Positions 7,035 to 15,864 of a stretch of DNA of 43,054 bases are shown one piece after another. The translations under genes were made by a program, and so were the position numbers. The stretch's first letter is position 1. Each line of letters begins with the position of its first letter. Below the pieces are notes generated by a model. It was not told the DNA's origin and ran no database searches. It saw only the letters and a program-made list of their open reading frames with translations. This DNA is from Oscillospiraceae bacterium (GTDB lineage Bacteria > Bacillota > Clostridia > Oscillospirales > Acutalibacteraceae), in NCBI GenBank assembly GCA_902796075.1, contig CADBNN010000014.1, positions 1 to 43,054 on the forward strand, written 5' to 3'.

Positions 7035-7697
7035 ATGAAAAACAAACAAAGCAAACCCGAAAACGGCATTACCGAACTGGTGATGATCTTAGACCGCAGC
7101 GGCTCTATGGGCGGGCTGGAAAGCGACACCATAGGCGGGTTCAACGCCATGCTGGCCAAACAGCGGGACCAAACCGGCACCTGCTACGTTACCACCGTGC
7201 TGTTTGACCATGAAATGCAGACCCTGCACGACCGCCTGCCGCTGGACCAAGTGCCTCCCATGACCGAAACAGATTATACCGTGCGGGGCTGCACCGCCCT
7301 GCTGGACGCGGTGGGCAAAACCGTGCGGCATATTGAATCCATCCACAAATACGCCCGACCGGAGGACGTGCCCCAAACCACCCTGTTTGTAATAACCACC
7401 GACGGGCTGGAAAACGCCAGCAAAGAGTATTCCAGCCGCCAGGTGAAGCGGTTGATAGAACAGCACAAGGAAAAAGACGGATGGGAGTTTTTGTTTATCG
7501 GCGCCAATATCGACGCGGTGGAAACCGCCGGGCACATTGGCATTGCCGGCGACCGGGCGGTGGACTACCATGCGGACAGCAAAGGCACCCAAACGGTGTT
7601 TCGGTCGGTAGCCAAAGCGGTGGGCTGCGCCAGAGCCGGCCAGCCCATTGAAGGCGACTGGTGCGCCGAGATCCGGGCCGATTACGAAAGCCGCTGA
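7035..7697 (+). CDS. VWA-domain protein
   Basis: 220 residues, essentially one von Willebrand factor A domain. The MIDAS metal site is complete: DRSGSM near residue 19, a Thr in GCTALLDAV near residue 88, and Asp in TTDGLENAS near residue 120. No signal peptide or membrane segment, so it is a cytosolic VWA protein, as found in TerY-like stress proteins. AACGGAGG lies about 9 nt before the ATG. A hairpin separates it from the two-gene unit upstream, so it can be expressed independently or by read-through. Partner and substrate are unknown; the HTH-like neighbour is the obvious candidate partner. Confidence 0.85.
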   Translation: MKNKQSKPENGITELVMILDRSGSMGGLESDTIGGFNAMLAKQRDQTGTCYVTTVLFDHEMQTLHDRLPLDQVPPMTETDYTVRGCTALLDAVGKTVRHIESIHKYARPEDVPQTTLFVITTDGLENASKEYSSRQVKRLIEQHKEKDGWEFLFIGANIDAVETAGHIGIAGDRAVDYHADSKGTQTVFRSVAKAVGCARAGQPIEGDWCAEIRADYESR

Positions 7698-7713
7698 TCG
7701 CCCATTTTGCAGC

Positions 7714-7747
7714 AAAAACCCCCGAAGGCCAACCGGTCTTCGGGGGT
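7714..7747. terminator. Bidirectional terminator
   Basis: A 9-bp stem (CCCCCGAAG 7719-7727 with 7738-7746) lies between convergent genes, with T-rich tracts on both strands; the minus-strand run is stronger. Confidence 0.85.
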
Positions 7748-7765
7748 TTATGTTATGATCGATCG

Positions 7766-9019
7766 TTACGCCTTGTCCCGGCGGATAAAGCGCTTCCACG
7801 GCCGAATGGAAGCCAGGCAGGCCAACGTGCCCAGCAGGGTGGCGCCGGCAAAGCAAAAGGCGGCGGCGGTCCAGCTGTTAGAAGCGTCCGTAATGGCGGC
7901 GATGCCGAAGGTGGACGTGGCGCTGCCAACGTAAGTAAAGGTGTTAAGCCCGCCCGAAACGGTGGCCGACCGGCCGTATTTGGCAAAATAGACGGGGACC
8001 TGCCCCACCAGCATCAGGTTGGCGCCGTGCATGCATCCCACCGTTATGGCAATGCATGCCAGGGTGAGCCACACGCTTTTGCCCAGCGTTAGGGCCAAAA
8101 TGCCGCTGCACACAAAGCCTATGCCAAACAGCAGCGAAGCACACACCGTTTCACTGCGCACCCGGCGGTTGAGCAACCGCCCCAGGCTGATGCCCGCAAT
8201 GGAAAACAGCGGCAGCACCATGGTGAGCGCCAGCGAGCCGTCCGACGCCAGCGAAAAAGTTTCCTCTATCAGCAAGGGCGTGTAAGACTGCAAACCGTCT
8301 TTCAGCACGCCTTCCATTATCATGGAAAAAGCCATAAACGCCAAACCGGAAGTAAGGATCAGTTTGCCCAGTTTTTCGGTGTGCACGGTCTGCTCTTCGG
8401 GCGCAGACAGGTTTTGTGCAAAGTCCACATTGGCCACTATGCGCCGATACAGACTGTGGGTGCCCAACAGCCAGATCACGATCACCGCCAGGCACAGGGC
8501 GGCCGCCACGCGAAACACAAATTGCCACGTGGCAAAGTGGATGATGCCCGCGGCGGCCAGATACAAACACATGGTGCCCAGCGAAGAGCCGATAGACACC
8601 ACCGTGCAGGCGTTTTTATACCGCTCAGTAGGCAGCGATTCCGCCAGCAGCCGAATGATCGGCGGCCACAGCATAGACTGAGCAAAACCGTTTATGCACC
8701 ACACCACCACCATAAGCGGCACCGAAGCCACACAGTTGGGCAGCAGCAGATTGCACACGGTGGTAACGCTCAACCCCAGGGTGATCAAAGCGCGGGGCCG
8801 GAACCGGTCCCCTAACAGGCCGGAAATGGTCTGCCCCAGGCCATAGGTGATAAAACTGCCCGTAACCGCCAGACTGGCGGCGGTTTTGGTGAACATTTTT
8901 TCCAGTTCGGGCAGCGAAGCCGCATAAGAATACCGGGTGAAATAGCTGATAAAATAAACCAAAAAACACAGCGCGATCAGCCGGCTGCCCCATTGCTTCT
9001 GACTGAGTTCATCACTCAT
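7766..9019 (-). CDS. MFS transporter, organophosphate:phosphate antiporter-like
   Basis: 417 residues with about twelve hydrophobic segments; integral membrane transporter of the major facilitator superfamily. The first helix (LIALCFLVYFISYFTRYSYA) and the loop GLLGDRFRPR after helix 2 resemble the GlpT/UhpT (OPA) group, in which conserved arginines bind phosphate. That suggests uptake of a phosphorylated solute, consistent with co-transcription behind a phosphodiesterase/phosphatase-type gene. The ATG at 9019 overlaps the upstream stop as ATGA, typical of coupling; an in-frame ATG at 9040 is possible. No ribosome site stronger than AGG is seen, also in line with coupling. Exact substrate is unknown. 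Confidence 0.85.
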   Translation of the reverse strand: MSDELSQKQWGSRLIALCFLVYFISYFTRYSYAASLPELEKMFTKTAASLAVTGSFITYGLGQTISGLLGDRFRPRALITLGLSVTTVCNLLLPNCVASVPLMVVVWCINGFAQSMLWPPIIRLLAESLPTERYKNACTVVSIGSSLGTMCLYLAAAGIIHFATWQFVFRVAAALCLAVIVIWLLGTHSLYRRIVANVDFAQNLSAPEEQTVHTEKLGKLILTSGLAFMAFSMIMEGVLKDGLQSYTPLLIEETFSLASDGSLALTMVLPLFSIAGISLGRLLNRRVRSETVCASLLFGIGFVCSGILALTLGKSVWLTLACIAITVGCMHGANLMLVGQVPVYFAKYGRSATVSGGLNTFTYVGSATSTFGIAAITDASNSWTAAAFCFAGATLLGTLACLASIRPWKRFIRRDKA

Positions 9020-9789
9020 ACCAGCGCCCTGCCTTCCCAATCGGGATCGGCCGCCACACCCAGCAAAGCCGCCACGGTGGGGGCGATGTCTTTAATGTTC
9101 ACCGGCCGGGCAAAGGGGCCGGGCGCAAACGCGGGGCCGTTGGCGATCACCGGAATGGTCATATCCTCCGGCAGGTCGGAGCCGTGGCCCCGGCCGTGGC
9201 CGCCGTGGTCGGCGGTGACGATGATGGTGTAATCCGGCAGCGCCTGCCGCAGCTTCTGTATGTCGTCCCACACCTGGCGCACACCCTTCAGGTATTCTTC
9301 GCCCATCCAGCCGAAATCATGGCCCATGTGGTCGGTAACGCCACAATAAAAAAAGGCGAAGTCGGGCGCATCGTTGTGCAAATGGGTAAGAACCTGTTCC
9401 AGCAGGCAGGCGTTGCTGCGGTCATAGCCGATGTAGCGGCCGCCGATGAACGAAGCCCGCATCATGTGGCCGGGCCGCCACACGTCGCGCAGTTCTTCCC
9501 AGTCATAAAAAATGCTGCAGGTCTTGCCGGCGGCGTCCAGGGTTTCAAACAAGCCCCGCACCGGCCGCACCTGGGGCACGTACACGTTGGTCAATATCCC
9601 ATGACGGTCCGGGTCCACGCTGTGGAACAGGGACATATGGCAAGGCAGCGTGACCGACGGCATGACCGTTTGCGCCGAAAGATCATATGCGCTTTTTTGC
9701 AAAAATTCATGAATATAGGGATGCCCCGACGCTTCCAGCGCGTCCGACCGCATCCCGTCGCCTAAAACCAACAAAACTTTTTCGCCCAT
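9016..9789 (-). CDS. Alkaline-phosphatase-superfamily phosphodiesterase
   Basis: 257 residues, cytoplasmic (no signal peptide). Type I phosphodiesterase/nucleotide pyrophosphatase fold: metal site start LGDGMRSD at about residue 9, a Thr nucleophile in PSVTLPCHMSLF at about 45, GVTDHMGHD mid-protein, and TADHGGHGRGHGSD near residue 190 supply the remaining Asp/His metal ligands. The ATG at 9789 follows GAGG by 9 nt and begins directly with the first beta strand (MGEKVLLVLGDG); upstream in-frame starts overlap the promoter. First gene of a two-gene operon with the OPA-like transporter. Could hydrolyse a phosphodiester or phosphomonoester after uptake; a phosphonoacetate or phosphoglycerate mutase-type activity cannot be excluded. 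Confidence 0.85.
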   Translation of the reverse strand: MGEKVLLVLGDGMRSDALEASGHPYIHEFLQKSAYDLSAQTVMPSVTLPCHMSLFHSVDPDRHGILTNVYVPQVRPVRGLFETLDAAGKTCSIFYDWEELRDVWRPGHMMRASFIGGRYIGYDRSNACLLEQVLTHLHNDAPDFAFFYCGVTDHMGHDFGWMGEEYLKGVRQVWDDIQKLRQALPDYTIIVTADHGGHGRGHGSDLPEDMTIPVIANGPAFAPGPFARPVNIKDIAPTVAALLGVAADPDWEGRALV

Positions 9790-9823
9790 GTGGATCAGCC
9801 TCTTTTCTGAATAATACAACCGC

Positions 9824-9852
9824 ATTATAGCAATCCGGAGGAAACTTGTCAA
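9824..9852 (-). promoter_or_regulatory. Promoter of phosphodiesterase-transporter operon
   Basis: On the minus strand a perfect TTGACA (9847-9852), 17 bp and a perfect TATAAT (9824-9829) with extended TGC. Confidence 0.85.
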
Positions 9853-9888
9853 CCGATATTTCGACAGATTTTCCGTTCTGCTCATAAA

Positions 9889-9920
9889 AAACCGCCCCTT
9901 CAGCTAAGCTGAAAGGGCGC
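9889..9920 (-). terminator. Terminator of zinc-ribbon gene
   Basis: On the minus strand a 12-bp imperfect stem with a short loop, followed by GTTTTTT; it lies 18 nt after the stop codon at 9938. Confidence 0.8.
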
Positions 9921-9937
9921 GTTTGCAAAATAGCACT

Positions 9938-10357
9938 TTATTCTTCCGTTTCGGCGGCCGGTTCGGCCTCCTGGGCGGCCGGTTCCGGTTGGGGAGCCGC
10001 CGTGGGCAGCGCCGCGCCGCAGCCGTTGCAGAAAGCCGCGCCGGCGGGGTTTTTCTGCCCGCACACGCTGCAAACCTTCAGTTTTTTGGCCGCGTCCAAC
10101 TGGGCTTTCAAATCGGCCAGATCCTGCTTGGTCAGTTCAATGGTTTCCACCATTTGGGCCAGCACTTCGTCCATGTCGCTGTTGTTCACGCTTTCAAAAT
10201 ACGCACGGCCCAGAGTCTCATATTCCTTGGAAAGCTCCGAGCGTTTTTTGGCGATGGCGATGCGCAATTTTTGAATGCCCACCGCTTCGCTGGTCTTTTT
10301 GGAGGCAACGTCAAACCATTCTTTGGCGGCCACAACGGTATCGTCAATAAAACTCAT
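9938..10357 (-). CDS. Zinc-ribbon coiled-coil protein
   Basis: 139 residues. The first 90 are predicted helical and amphipathic (IQKLRIAIAKKRSELSKEYETLGRAYFE, then a second Leu/Ala-rich helix), probably a coiled coil. Residues about 95-112 form a zinc ribbon, CSVCGQKNPAGAAFCNGCG, with four cysteines. The tail is low-complexity Ala/Pro/Glu. No signal peptide. Such short zinc-ribbon proteins are common in Clostridia without known function. AAGGAG lies 10 nt before the ATG. It follows the SpoIID-like gene by about 50 nt, so it may share its transcript. Confidence 0.8.
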   Translation of the reverse strand: MSFIDDTVVAAKEWFDVASKKTSEAVGIQKLRIAIAKKRSELSKEYETLGRAYFESVNNSDMDEVLAQMVETIELTKQDLADLKAQLDAAKKLKVCSVCGQKNPAGAAFCNGCGAALPTAAPQPEPAAQEAEPAAETEE

Positions 10358-10405
10358 AACAACACATCTCCTTTTTTTCTATTATACACCCAACCGGCGC
10401 AAATG

Positions 10406-11389
10406 TCAAATTTTGATCTTTTCCAGCCGGCAGCCCGGATAGTACCAGGCCAATATCTCTTGCCACGTGCTGCCTTGTTCGGCCATGGTGCCGGCGCCAT
10501 ATTGACTCATGCCCACCAAATGGCCGTAGCCCCGCACCGTGAGTTTTACCGCGTCGTCCGCCACGGCCACGTCAAAATTGGCCGAGCGCAGACCCAGCGC
10601 CTGCCGCACCTGCCCGCCCGTGAAGGACCGGCCGAACAAAGTGATGGTGAGCACCGTACCGCCGGTCGACCGGTGAACGGCCCCCACCGGGTCGCCGGCG
10701 GAAGGATCGTTCACAGCCGGGTCCAGCGCCGCCAGCGCCTGCACAAATTCGGCCTTGGTAAAGGTTTTTTCCGAAAGATACCCGGGGCTGGTCAAATCGC
10801 CCACGCTTTCCACCGGCACCAGATAGGGCACCGCGCCGCCCCACACGTTTTGGGCCGATTCGGTGCGCCCGGCCGAAACGGCGTGATACACCGTCATGGC
10901 GGGCTGTCCCTCATAGGTCAGCACCCAGCCCAACACGCCGGCCACCAGTTCATCCAGCCGCCGCTCATATGCGTCGGCTTTGGCGCCCCACTTGGCCCGG
11001 GCCACCGGCCGGGTGATATACCCCTGGTCCACGCCGCTGTCGTCGGTCACGTCGGCCCCCCGCAGGGCGGCGGGCGGATCGGTTTGCCGCTGGGCGCGGC
11101 GATACAGCGCCAGGGTGCAGGCCGCCACCGCCTGCGCCTGCAACGCCGCGTCCGGCTGGGCGGGATCGCTTTCGGCCGCCATCACCCCAAACACGTAATT
11201 GTGCCAGGTCACTGTTTCTACCGTCCCGGTATCGGCCCGCAGCACCGTTACCGTTTTGCCCGTTCCCGCGCCGTCGGCCGCCGGGCGGGGCGTGTCGGTC
11301 GCCGTGCCGGTGCCGGGTATGGCCGCCGCCGGCACCGCCAGCATAACGGCCAGCAAAACAGCCGCCAAAATCAAATGTCCTTTCGGCAT
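10406..11389 (-). CDS. spoIID: SpoIID/LytB-type peptidoglycan lytic transglycosylase
   Basis: 327 residues. After an N-terminal export signal (residues 1-25, ending AAAIPG) comes the SpoIID domain: WHNYVFGVMAAES carries the catalytic Glu, ALQAQAVAACTLAL the following helix, and GYGHLVGMSQYGA with QEILAWYYPG the conserved C-terminal block. In Bacillus SpoIID cuts glycan strands during engulfment of the forespore, together with SpoIIP and SpoIIM. Here none of those is adjacent, so it could be the sporulation protein or a vegetative SpoIID-like paralogue. The ATG at 11389 is preferred: AGGGAG sits 7 nt upstream. Divergent from citrate synthase. Confidence 0.85.
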   Translation of the reverse strand: MPKGHLILAAVLLAVMLAVPAAAIPGTGTATDTPRPAADGAGTGKTVTVLRADTGTVETVTWHNYVFGVMAAESDPAQPDAALQAQAVAACTLALYRRAQRQTDPPAALRGADVTDDSGVDQGYITRPVARAKWGAKADAYERRLDELVAGVLGWVLTYEGQPAMTVYHAVSAGRTESAQNVWGGAVPYLVPVESVGDLTSPGYLSEKTFTKAEFVQALAALDPAVNDPSAGDPVGAVHRSTGGTVLTITLFGRSFTGGQVRQALGLRSANFDVAVADDAVKLTVRGYGHLVGMSQYGAGTMAEQGSTWQEILAWYYPGCRLEKIKI

Positions 11390-11431
11390 GCGTCCGCTCC
11401 CTTTCTTTTTGGTTTTTTTGTGCAAAACCCG

Positions 11432-11460
11432 TTGACTTTATAAGAAAATTCCCGTATAAT
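11432..11460 (+). promoter_or_regulatory. Citrate synthase promoter
   Basis: TTGACT, 17 bp, perfect TATAAT, ending 47 bp before the start codon. Confidence 0.8.
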
Positions 11461-11507
11461 AATAATTCAATCCCCGCTGGATCCTGCGGCAGAAAGGAGC
11501 CTGACTC

Positions 11508-12872
11508 ATGCAGCAATCCAAAACCAAGATCTCCATGCAATCCTTGTCCAATTTATGCGAGGAGTACAAAAAAAATAACTATATCGACCCCGCCGACTTT
11601 AAAAAATATGACGTGAAGCGGGGCCTGCGCAATGCCGACGGTTCGGGCGTTATGGCCGGACTCACCCGCATTTGTAACGTGCACGGCTATGTGCTCAGCG
11701 ACGGGGAACGTCTGCCCGACGAAGGCCGCCTGACCTATCGGGGCATTGACGTGCGGGATATTATTGACGGCTGCGAGCAGGACGGTCGCTTTGGTTTTGA
11801 AGAAGTGATCTGGCTGCTGCTGTTTGGCCAACTGCCCACCCGGGATAAGTTGGAAGGCTTTAAGGACCTGCTGGGCGAATGCCGGGAACTGCCGGAGTTT
11901 TTTGCGGAGGATATGATCCTGAAGGCCCCTTCTCACAATATTATGAACAAAATGGCCCGCTCGGTGCTGGCCTTGTATTCCTACGACTATAATCCGGACA
12001 ACACGGCGGTGGCCAACATTTTGCGTCAGTCTATCGAACTCATTGCGCAACTGCCCACCATTATGTCCTACGCCTATCAGGTAAAGCGGCGGCAGTTTGA
12101 GCATAAAAGCATGTTTTTCCACCCCATCAACCCCGCCTTTTCCACGGCGGAATCCATTTTGTATTCCATCCGGTCAGACCGGCAGTTTACCGAACGGGAA
12201 GCCAAATTGCTGGATTTGTGCATGATGCTGCACGCCGAACACGGCGGTGGTAACAACTCCACCTTCTCCTGCCGGGTGCTGTCCAGTTCGGGCACCGATA
12301 CCTATTCCGCTATCGCGGCGGCCATCGGCTCGCTGAAAGGCCCCCGTCACGGCGGCGCCAACCTGAAAACCATTGAAATGCTTGGCTATATGAAAGAAGG
12401 CATTCGGGATTTCACCGACGAAGACGAGATCCGCGCCTTTCTCACCGGCCTGCTCAACCGGGAGCAGGGCGACCGGTCGGGTTTGATCTACGGCATGGGC
12501 CACGCCATTTACACCCTGTCCGATCCCCGGGCGGTGATCTTGCGGGATCACGCCCGCGCCATTGCCCAGGAAAAAGGCTTCGGCGAAGATTTTGCCCTGA
12601 TGGAACGGGTGGAACGGCTGGCGCCGGAGGTGTTCCACCAGGTAAAAAACGTGGATAAACCCATTTGCGCCAACGTAGACTTTTATTCCGGCCTGGTGTA
12701 TCGCTCGCTTGGCATTTCAGACGATTTGTTCACCCCCATTTTTGCCGCCTCCCGCATTGCTGGCTGGTGCGCCCACCGGGTGGAAGAAGTGGTTACCGGC
12801 GGTCGCATTATCCGGCCGGCCTACCGGGCTATTCATCGCCGTGCTCAATATGTGCCCATGGACCAGCGCTAA
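11508..12872 (+). CDS. gltA: Citrate synthase
   Basis: Condenses acetyl-CoA and oxaloacetate to citrate in the cytoplasm. 454 residues, in the clostridial long-form range. Catalytic residues are in place: His in MLHAEHGGGNNSTF, His in GMGHAIYTLSDPRA, and Asp in NVDFYSGLVY; the substrate loop GSLKGPRHGGAN is also present. AGAAAGGAG precedes the ATG by about 8 nt. No aconitase or isocitrate dehydrogenase gene follows, so it is not in a TCA operon here; the next genes are a membrane protein and an SGNH hydrolase. Probably feeds glutamate synthesis. Confidence 0.95.
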   Translation: MQQSKTKISMQSLSNLCEEYKKNNYIDPADFKKYDVKRGLRNADGSGVMAGLTRICNVHGYVLSDGERLPDEGRLTYRGIDVRDIIDGCEQDGRFGFEEVIWLLLFGQLPTRDKLEGFKDLLGECRELPEFFAEDMILKAPSHNIMNKMARSVLALYSYDYNPDNTAVANILRQSIELIAQLPTIMSYAYQVKRRQFEHKSMFFHPINPAFSTAESILYSIRSDRQFTEREAKLLDLCMMLHAEHGGGNNSTFSCRVLSSSGTDTYSAIAAAIGSLKGPRHGGANLKTIEMLGYMKEGIRDFTDEDEIRAFLTGLLNREQGDRSGLIYGMGHAIYTLSDPRAVILRDHARAIAQEKGFGEDFALMERVERLAPEVFHQVKNVDKPICANVDFYSGLVYRSLGISDDLFTPIFAASRIAGWCAHRVEEVVTGGRIIRPAYRAIHRRAQYVPMDQR

Positions 12873-12908
12873 ACGGTTGAATTAAGTTTTTCAGAATCGA
12901 GGCTGTGT

Positions 12909-13928
12909 ATGAAACATCGTCATTTTTGGATCATTGCCCTGTGCCTTACGCCGGTGGTGTGCGTTCTGCGCACCTGGCAGCTGTTTGCGGCGATAGATGA
13001 AGCCGGTTTTTACAAAACGACCTATGAAACCCTGTGTGCTGTGCTGGGCGCCGCGTTTTTGGCGGTGCTGGCGATTGTGATCGCTGCCGCTCGGCTGGGG
13101 CTGGCCCACACCCAGGCGCCGGGTGCCGAAAAAAAACAAAGTCTGTGGCAGGGGCTGGCAGCGCTGGCGCTGGCGCTGTGCTGCATTCCCCAAGCGGCGA
13201 TCGATTTCACAGCCGCCGCCAATCCCACCGCGGCGCTCACCGGGCTGATCCCCTCGTTGATTTTAGCCGTTTCCTTTGCGGTGCTGGCCGCCCTGCGTCT
13301 GGGCGGCAAACCGGTTCCCTTTTTTATAACGGTGCTGCCGGTGTTATCGGAATTCGCCCGGCTGGTGATGCGCTATGCCACCTTTAACGGTGTTTCTCAC
13401 GTGAGTGAAAGCGTGATACAAATTCTGTTTATGTGTTCGTTTTTGGCGTTTTTGCTGGCCCACAGTCGCTTTTACGCGGGGGTAGCACCCCTGCGGGGGA
13501 TCGCCTGGGCTTTCGGCACCGGTGCCGCCACCGCCGTTTTGGGGGTGTGCGCCACCCTGCCCCATTTGGTGGCGGGCCAAAACCAACACACCCTGCCCTT
13601 TGTGGGGGTCGGCGCCGCCATATATGCCCTCACCTTTATGGGCGTGCTGGCCCGGCCGGTCGCCAAAACGGCCGAACCGGAAGCCCAACCTGTGCCGGCC
13701 GATCTGCCTTCCATGCAGGAGCCGGTTGCCCCTGCCCCGCCGGAAGAAGCAGACGAGCCGGAGGAAGTGCCGCCCCTGTTTGAACTGGTAGAACAAGCCA
13801 AGCAAGCCCAGGCCCGGCCGGAAGCGGAAACGCCCCAAACCCCGCCGGCCAAACCGGCCCCGGCTGCCGACGAAGCCAGCCGGGTGTTTGACGCGATTTT
13901 GCGGGACTTGGAGCAGAACGACGCATGA
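12909..13928 (+). CDS. Polytopic membrane protein with acidic/proline tail
   Basis: 339 residues, family not recognised. Residues 1-250 contain about seven hydrophobic segments (first: FWIIALCLTPVVCVL; later AALALALCCIPQAAIDF, LILAVSFAVLAALRL, ILFMCSFLAFLLA, AIYALTFMGVLA). Residues about 255-339 form a cytosolic Pro/Glu/Ala-rich tail ending in a short helix (ASRVFDAILRDLEQ). Its stop overlaps the next start (ATGA at 13925-13928), so it is co-translated with the SGNH hydrolase. GAGG lies about 8 nt before the ATG. No enzymatic motif seen. Confidence 0.8.
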   Translation: MKHRHFWIIALCLTPVVCVLRTWQLFAAIDEAGFYKTTYETLCAVLGAAFLAVLAIVIAAARLGLAHTQAPGAEKKQSLWQGLAALALALCCIPQAAIDFTAAANPTAALTGLIPSLILAVSFAVLAALRLGGKPVPFFITVLPVLSEFARLVMRYATFNGVSHVSESVIQILFMCSFLAFLLAHSRFYAGVAPLRGIAWAFGTGAATAVLGVCATLPHLVAGQNQHTLPFVGVGAAIYALTFMGVLARPVAKTAEPEAQPVPADLPSMQEPVAPAPPEEADEPEEVPPLFELVEQAKQAQARPEAETPQTPPAKPAPAADEASRVFDAILRDLEQNDA

Positions 13929-14473
13929 AACGGCTGCTGCTGTTGGGGGATTCCATTCGCCTGAACTACGCCCCTTATGTTTACCGCAAGTTAAGCGACC
14001 GGGCTCTGATCACCGGCCCTGAAGAAAACGGCCGCTTTGCCAAATACACCCTGCACGAACTGCCCGGCTGGCTGCGCGCTTTGGGGCGGCCGGACGTGAT
14101 TCATTGGAACAACGGTTTGTGGGATCTGCACCACTTTAACGGGCGGGAGCCTTTGACCGCCCTGGCGGATTATTGCGACGACCTGACCCGCATATATGAA
14201 ATTTTGCGTCAAACCGGCGCCCGGGTGGTTTTTGCCACCTGCACCCCCGTGCGGGCGGACAACCCCGAGTGGGACAACGGGGAGATCGCGCAATACAACG
14301 CCGCCGCCGTGGCGCTGATGGACCGCTGGGGCGTGCCGGTGAACGACTTGCACCGTGTGATCGCCGGGCACGAAGCCGAATGGATCAATGAAGACGACAA
14401 GATCCACCTGAACCGGCTGGGCATAAAAGCTGCGGGCGACGCGGTGATCGCCGCCGTAAGCCCTCTGCTGTAA
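13925..14473 (+). CDS. SGNH/GDSL hydrolase, cytosolic
   Basis: 182 residues. Catalytic Ser in LLLGDSIRLN (block I, residue 10), Asn/Gly block around HWNNGLWD (block III-like), and the Asp-His pair in DKIHLNRLG near the C-terminus. No signal peptide, unlike the large tandem SGNH enzyme at 26840. Likely an esterase or acetyl hydrolase on a small substrate. Coupled to the membrane protein upstream by a 4-nt overlap, which could indicate that the pair acts on a membrane- or envelope-derived ester. Confidence 0.85.
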   Translation: MKRLLLLGDSIRLNYAPYVYRKLSDRALITGPEENGRFAKYTLHELPGWLRALGRPDVIHWNNGLWDLHHFNGREPLTALADYCDDLTRIYEILRQTGARVVFATCTPVRADNPEWDNGEIAQYNAAAVALMDRWGVPVNDLHRVIAGHEAEWINEDDKIHLNRLGIKAAGDAVIAAVSPLL

Positions 14474-14553
14474 CGTTTTTTTGTTGTGGAATTGGCTGAT
14501 TTTATCCGGTTTTACCTGCCAAGTTCGGGCAAAATCGTTAAATTTTTCACTAA

Positions 14554-14586
14554 CCCCTTGCTTTTTCATCCGGCAAGGGGTACAAT
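14554..14586 (+). promoter_or_regulatory. gap promoter with built-in palindrome
   Basis: TTGCTT (14558-14563), 17 bp, TACAAT (14581-14586). A perfect 7-bp inverted repeat, CCCCTTG (14554-14560) and CAAGGGG (14574-14580), fills the spacer and overlaps the -35. This is a likely repressor operator. Confidence 0.7.
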
Positions 14587-14619
14587 AAAGCGAAAACAAA
14601 TTTTAGGAGGAATTTTCCA

Positions 14620-15645
14620 ATGGTAAAAGTTGCGATTAACGGTTTCGGCCGCATCGGCCGTCTGGCGTTCCGTCAGATGTTTGAAGCGGAAGGCTACGAA
14701 GTGGTTGCCATCAACGATCTGACCAGCCCCAAAATGCTGGCTCATCTGCTGAAGTATGACACCGCTCAAGGCTCCTTCATCGGCCATATCGGCGAAGGCA
14801 AACACACGGTGGAAGCCACTGAGGATTCCATTATTGTGGACGGCAAAGAAATCAAGATCTATGCCGAAAAAGACGCCAACGATTGCCCCTGGGGCAAACT
14901 GGACGTGGACGTGGTGCTGGAATGCACCGGCTTCTACACCTCAAAACAAAAATCCACCGCGCATCTGAATGCCGGTGCTAAAAAGGTCGTTATTTCGGCG
15001 CCCGCCGGCAACGATCTGCCCACCATCGTTTACAGCGTAAACGAAAAGACCCTCACCAAAGAAGACAAGATCATTTCCGCCGCTTCCTGCACCACCAACT
15101 GCCTGGCGCCCATGGCCAAAGCCCTGAACGACTATGCGCCCATTCAAAGCGGTATTATGACCACCGTGCACGCCTACACCGGCGATCAAATGATCCTGGA
15201 CGGCCCCCAACGCAAAGGCGATCTGCGCCGTGCCCGCGCCGGCGCTATGAACATTGTGCCTAACTCCACCGGCGCCGCCAAAGCCATCGGCCTGGTCATT
15301 CCCGAACTCAACGGCAAACTCATCGGCGCCGCCCAGCGTGTACCGGTTTGCACCGGTTCCACCACCATCCTCATTGCCGTGGTTAAGGGCAAAGACGTGA
15401 CTGTGGACGGCATCAACGCCGCCATGAAAGCCGCCGCTTCCCAGTCCTTCGGTTATAACGAAGAACAAATTGTTTCTTCCGATGTGATCGGCATGAAGTT
15501 CGGTTCGCTGTTTGACGCCACCCAAACCATGGTGAGCAAGCTGGACGACGATACCTATCAAGTGCAGGTCGTTTCCTGGTATGACAACGAAAACTCCTAC
15601 ACCAGCCAAATGGTACGCACCATCAAATACTTTGCCGAACTGTAA
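14620..15645 (+). CDS. gap: Glyceraldehyde-3-phosphate dehydrogenase, type I
   Basis: NAD-dependent glycolytic enzyme converting glyceraldehyde-3-phosphate and phosphate to 1,3-bisphosphoglycerate. 341 residues. Rossmann start [11 protein letters not shown]; catalytic Cys in [12 protein letters not shown] with the partner His in [11 protein letters not shown]-terminal [27 protein letters not shown] lies just upstream of ATG 14620. Codon use is strongly biased toward C- and G-ending codons, as for a highly expressed gene. Monocistronic, with its own palindrome-bearing promoter and a strong terminator. Confidence 0.98.
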   Translation: MVKVAINGFGRIGRLAFRQMFEAEGYEVVAINDLTSPKMLAHLLKYDTAQGSFIGHIGEGKHTVEATEDSIIVDGKEIKIYAEKDANDCPWGKLDVDVVLECTGFYTSKQKSTAHLNAGAKKVVISAPAGNDLPTIVYSVNEKTLTKEDKIISAASCTTNCLAPMAKALNDYAPIQSGIMTTVHAYTGDQMILDGPQRKGDLRRARAGAMNIVPNSTGAAKAIGLVIPELNGKLIGAAQRVPVCTGSTTILIAVVKGKDVTVDGINAAMKAAASQSFGYNEEQIVSSDVIGMKFGSLFDATQTMVSKLDDDTYQVQVVSWYDNENSYTSQMVRTIKYFAEL

Positions 15646-15660
15646 GATTTTTTCAAGCGC

Positions 15661-15702
15661 AAAAACCGTCCCACGACATATCGCCGTGGGACGGTTTTCT
15701 TT
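15661..15702 (+). terminator. gap terminator
   Basis: A 10-bp GC-rich stem (15666-15675 with 15685-15694) extended by A/T pairs, then TTTTCTTTT. Confidence 0.92.
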
Positions 15703-15864
15703 TGTCAAAACATGCACAAAACGACGCCCTTGTTCGCGGAATAGGCAATAAAAAACCGTCTGAGTATAAAGAATTGGTTTTTTAAACCCTGTCGCTTTTA
15801 CTCTAACCGGTTTATGCTATCAATATAAACAAATCTTATAGCTGTCATTTGTGAAAATTGCAAG

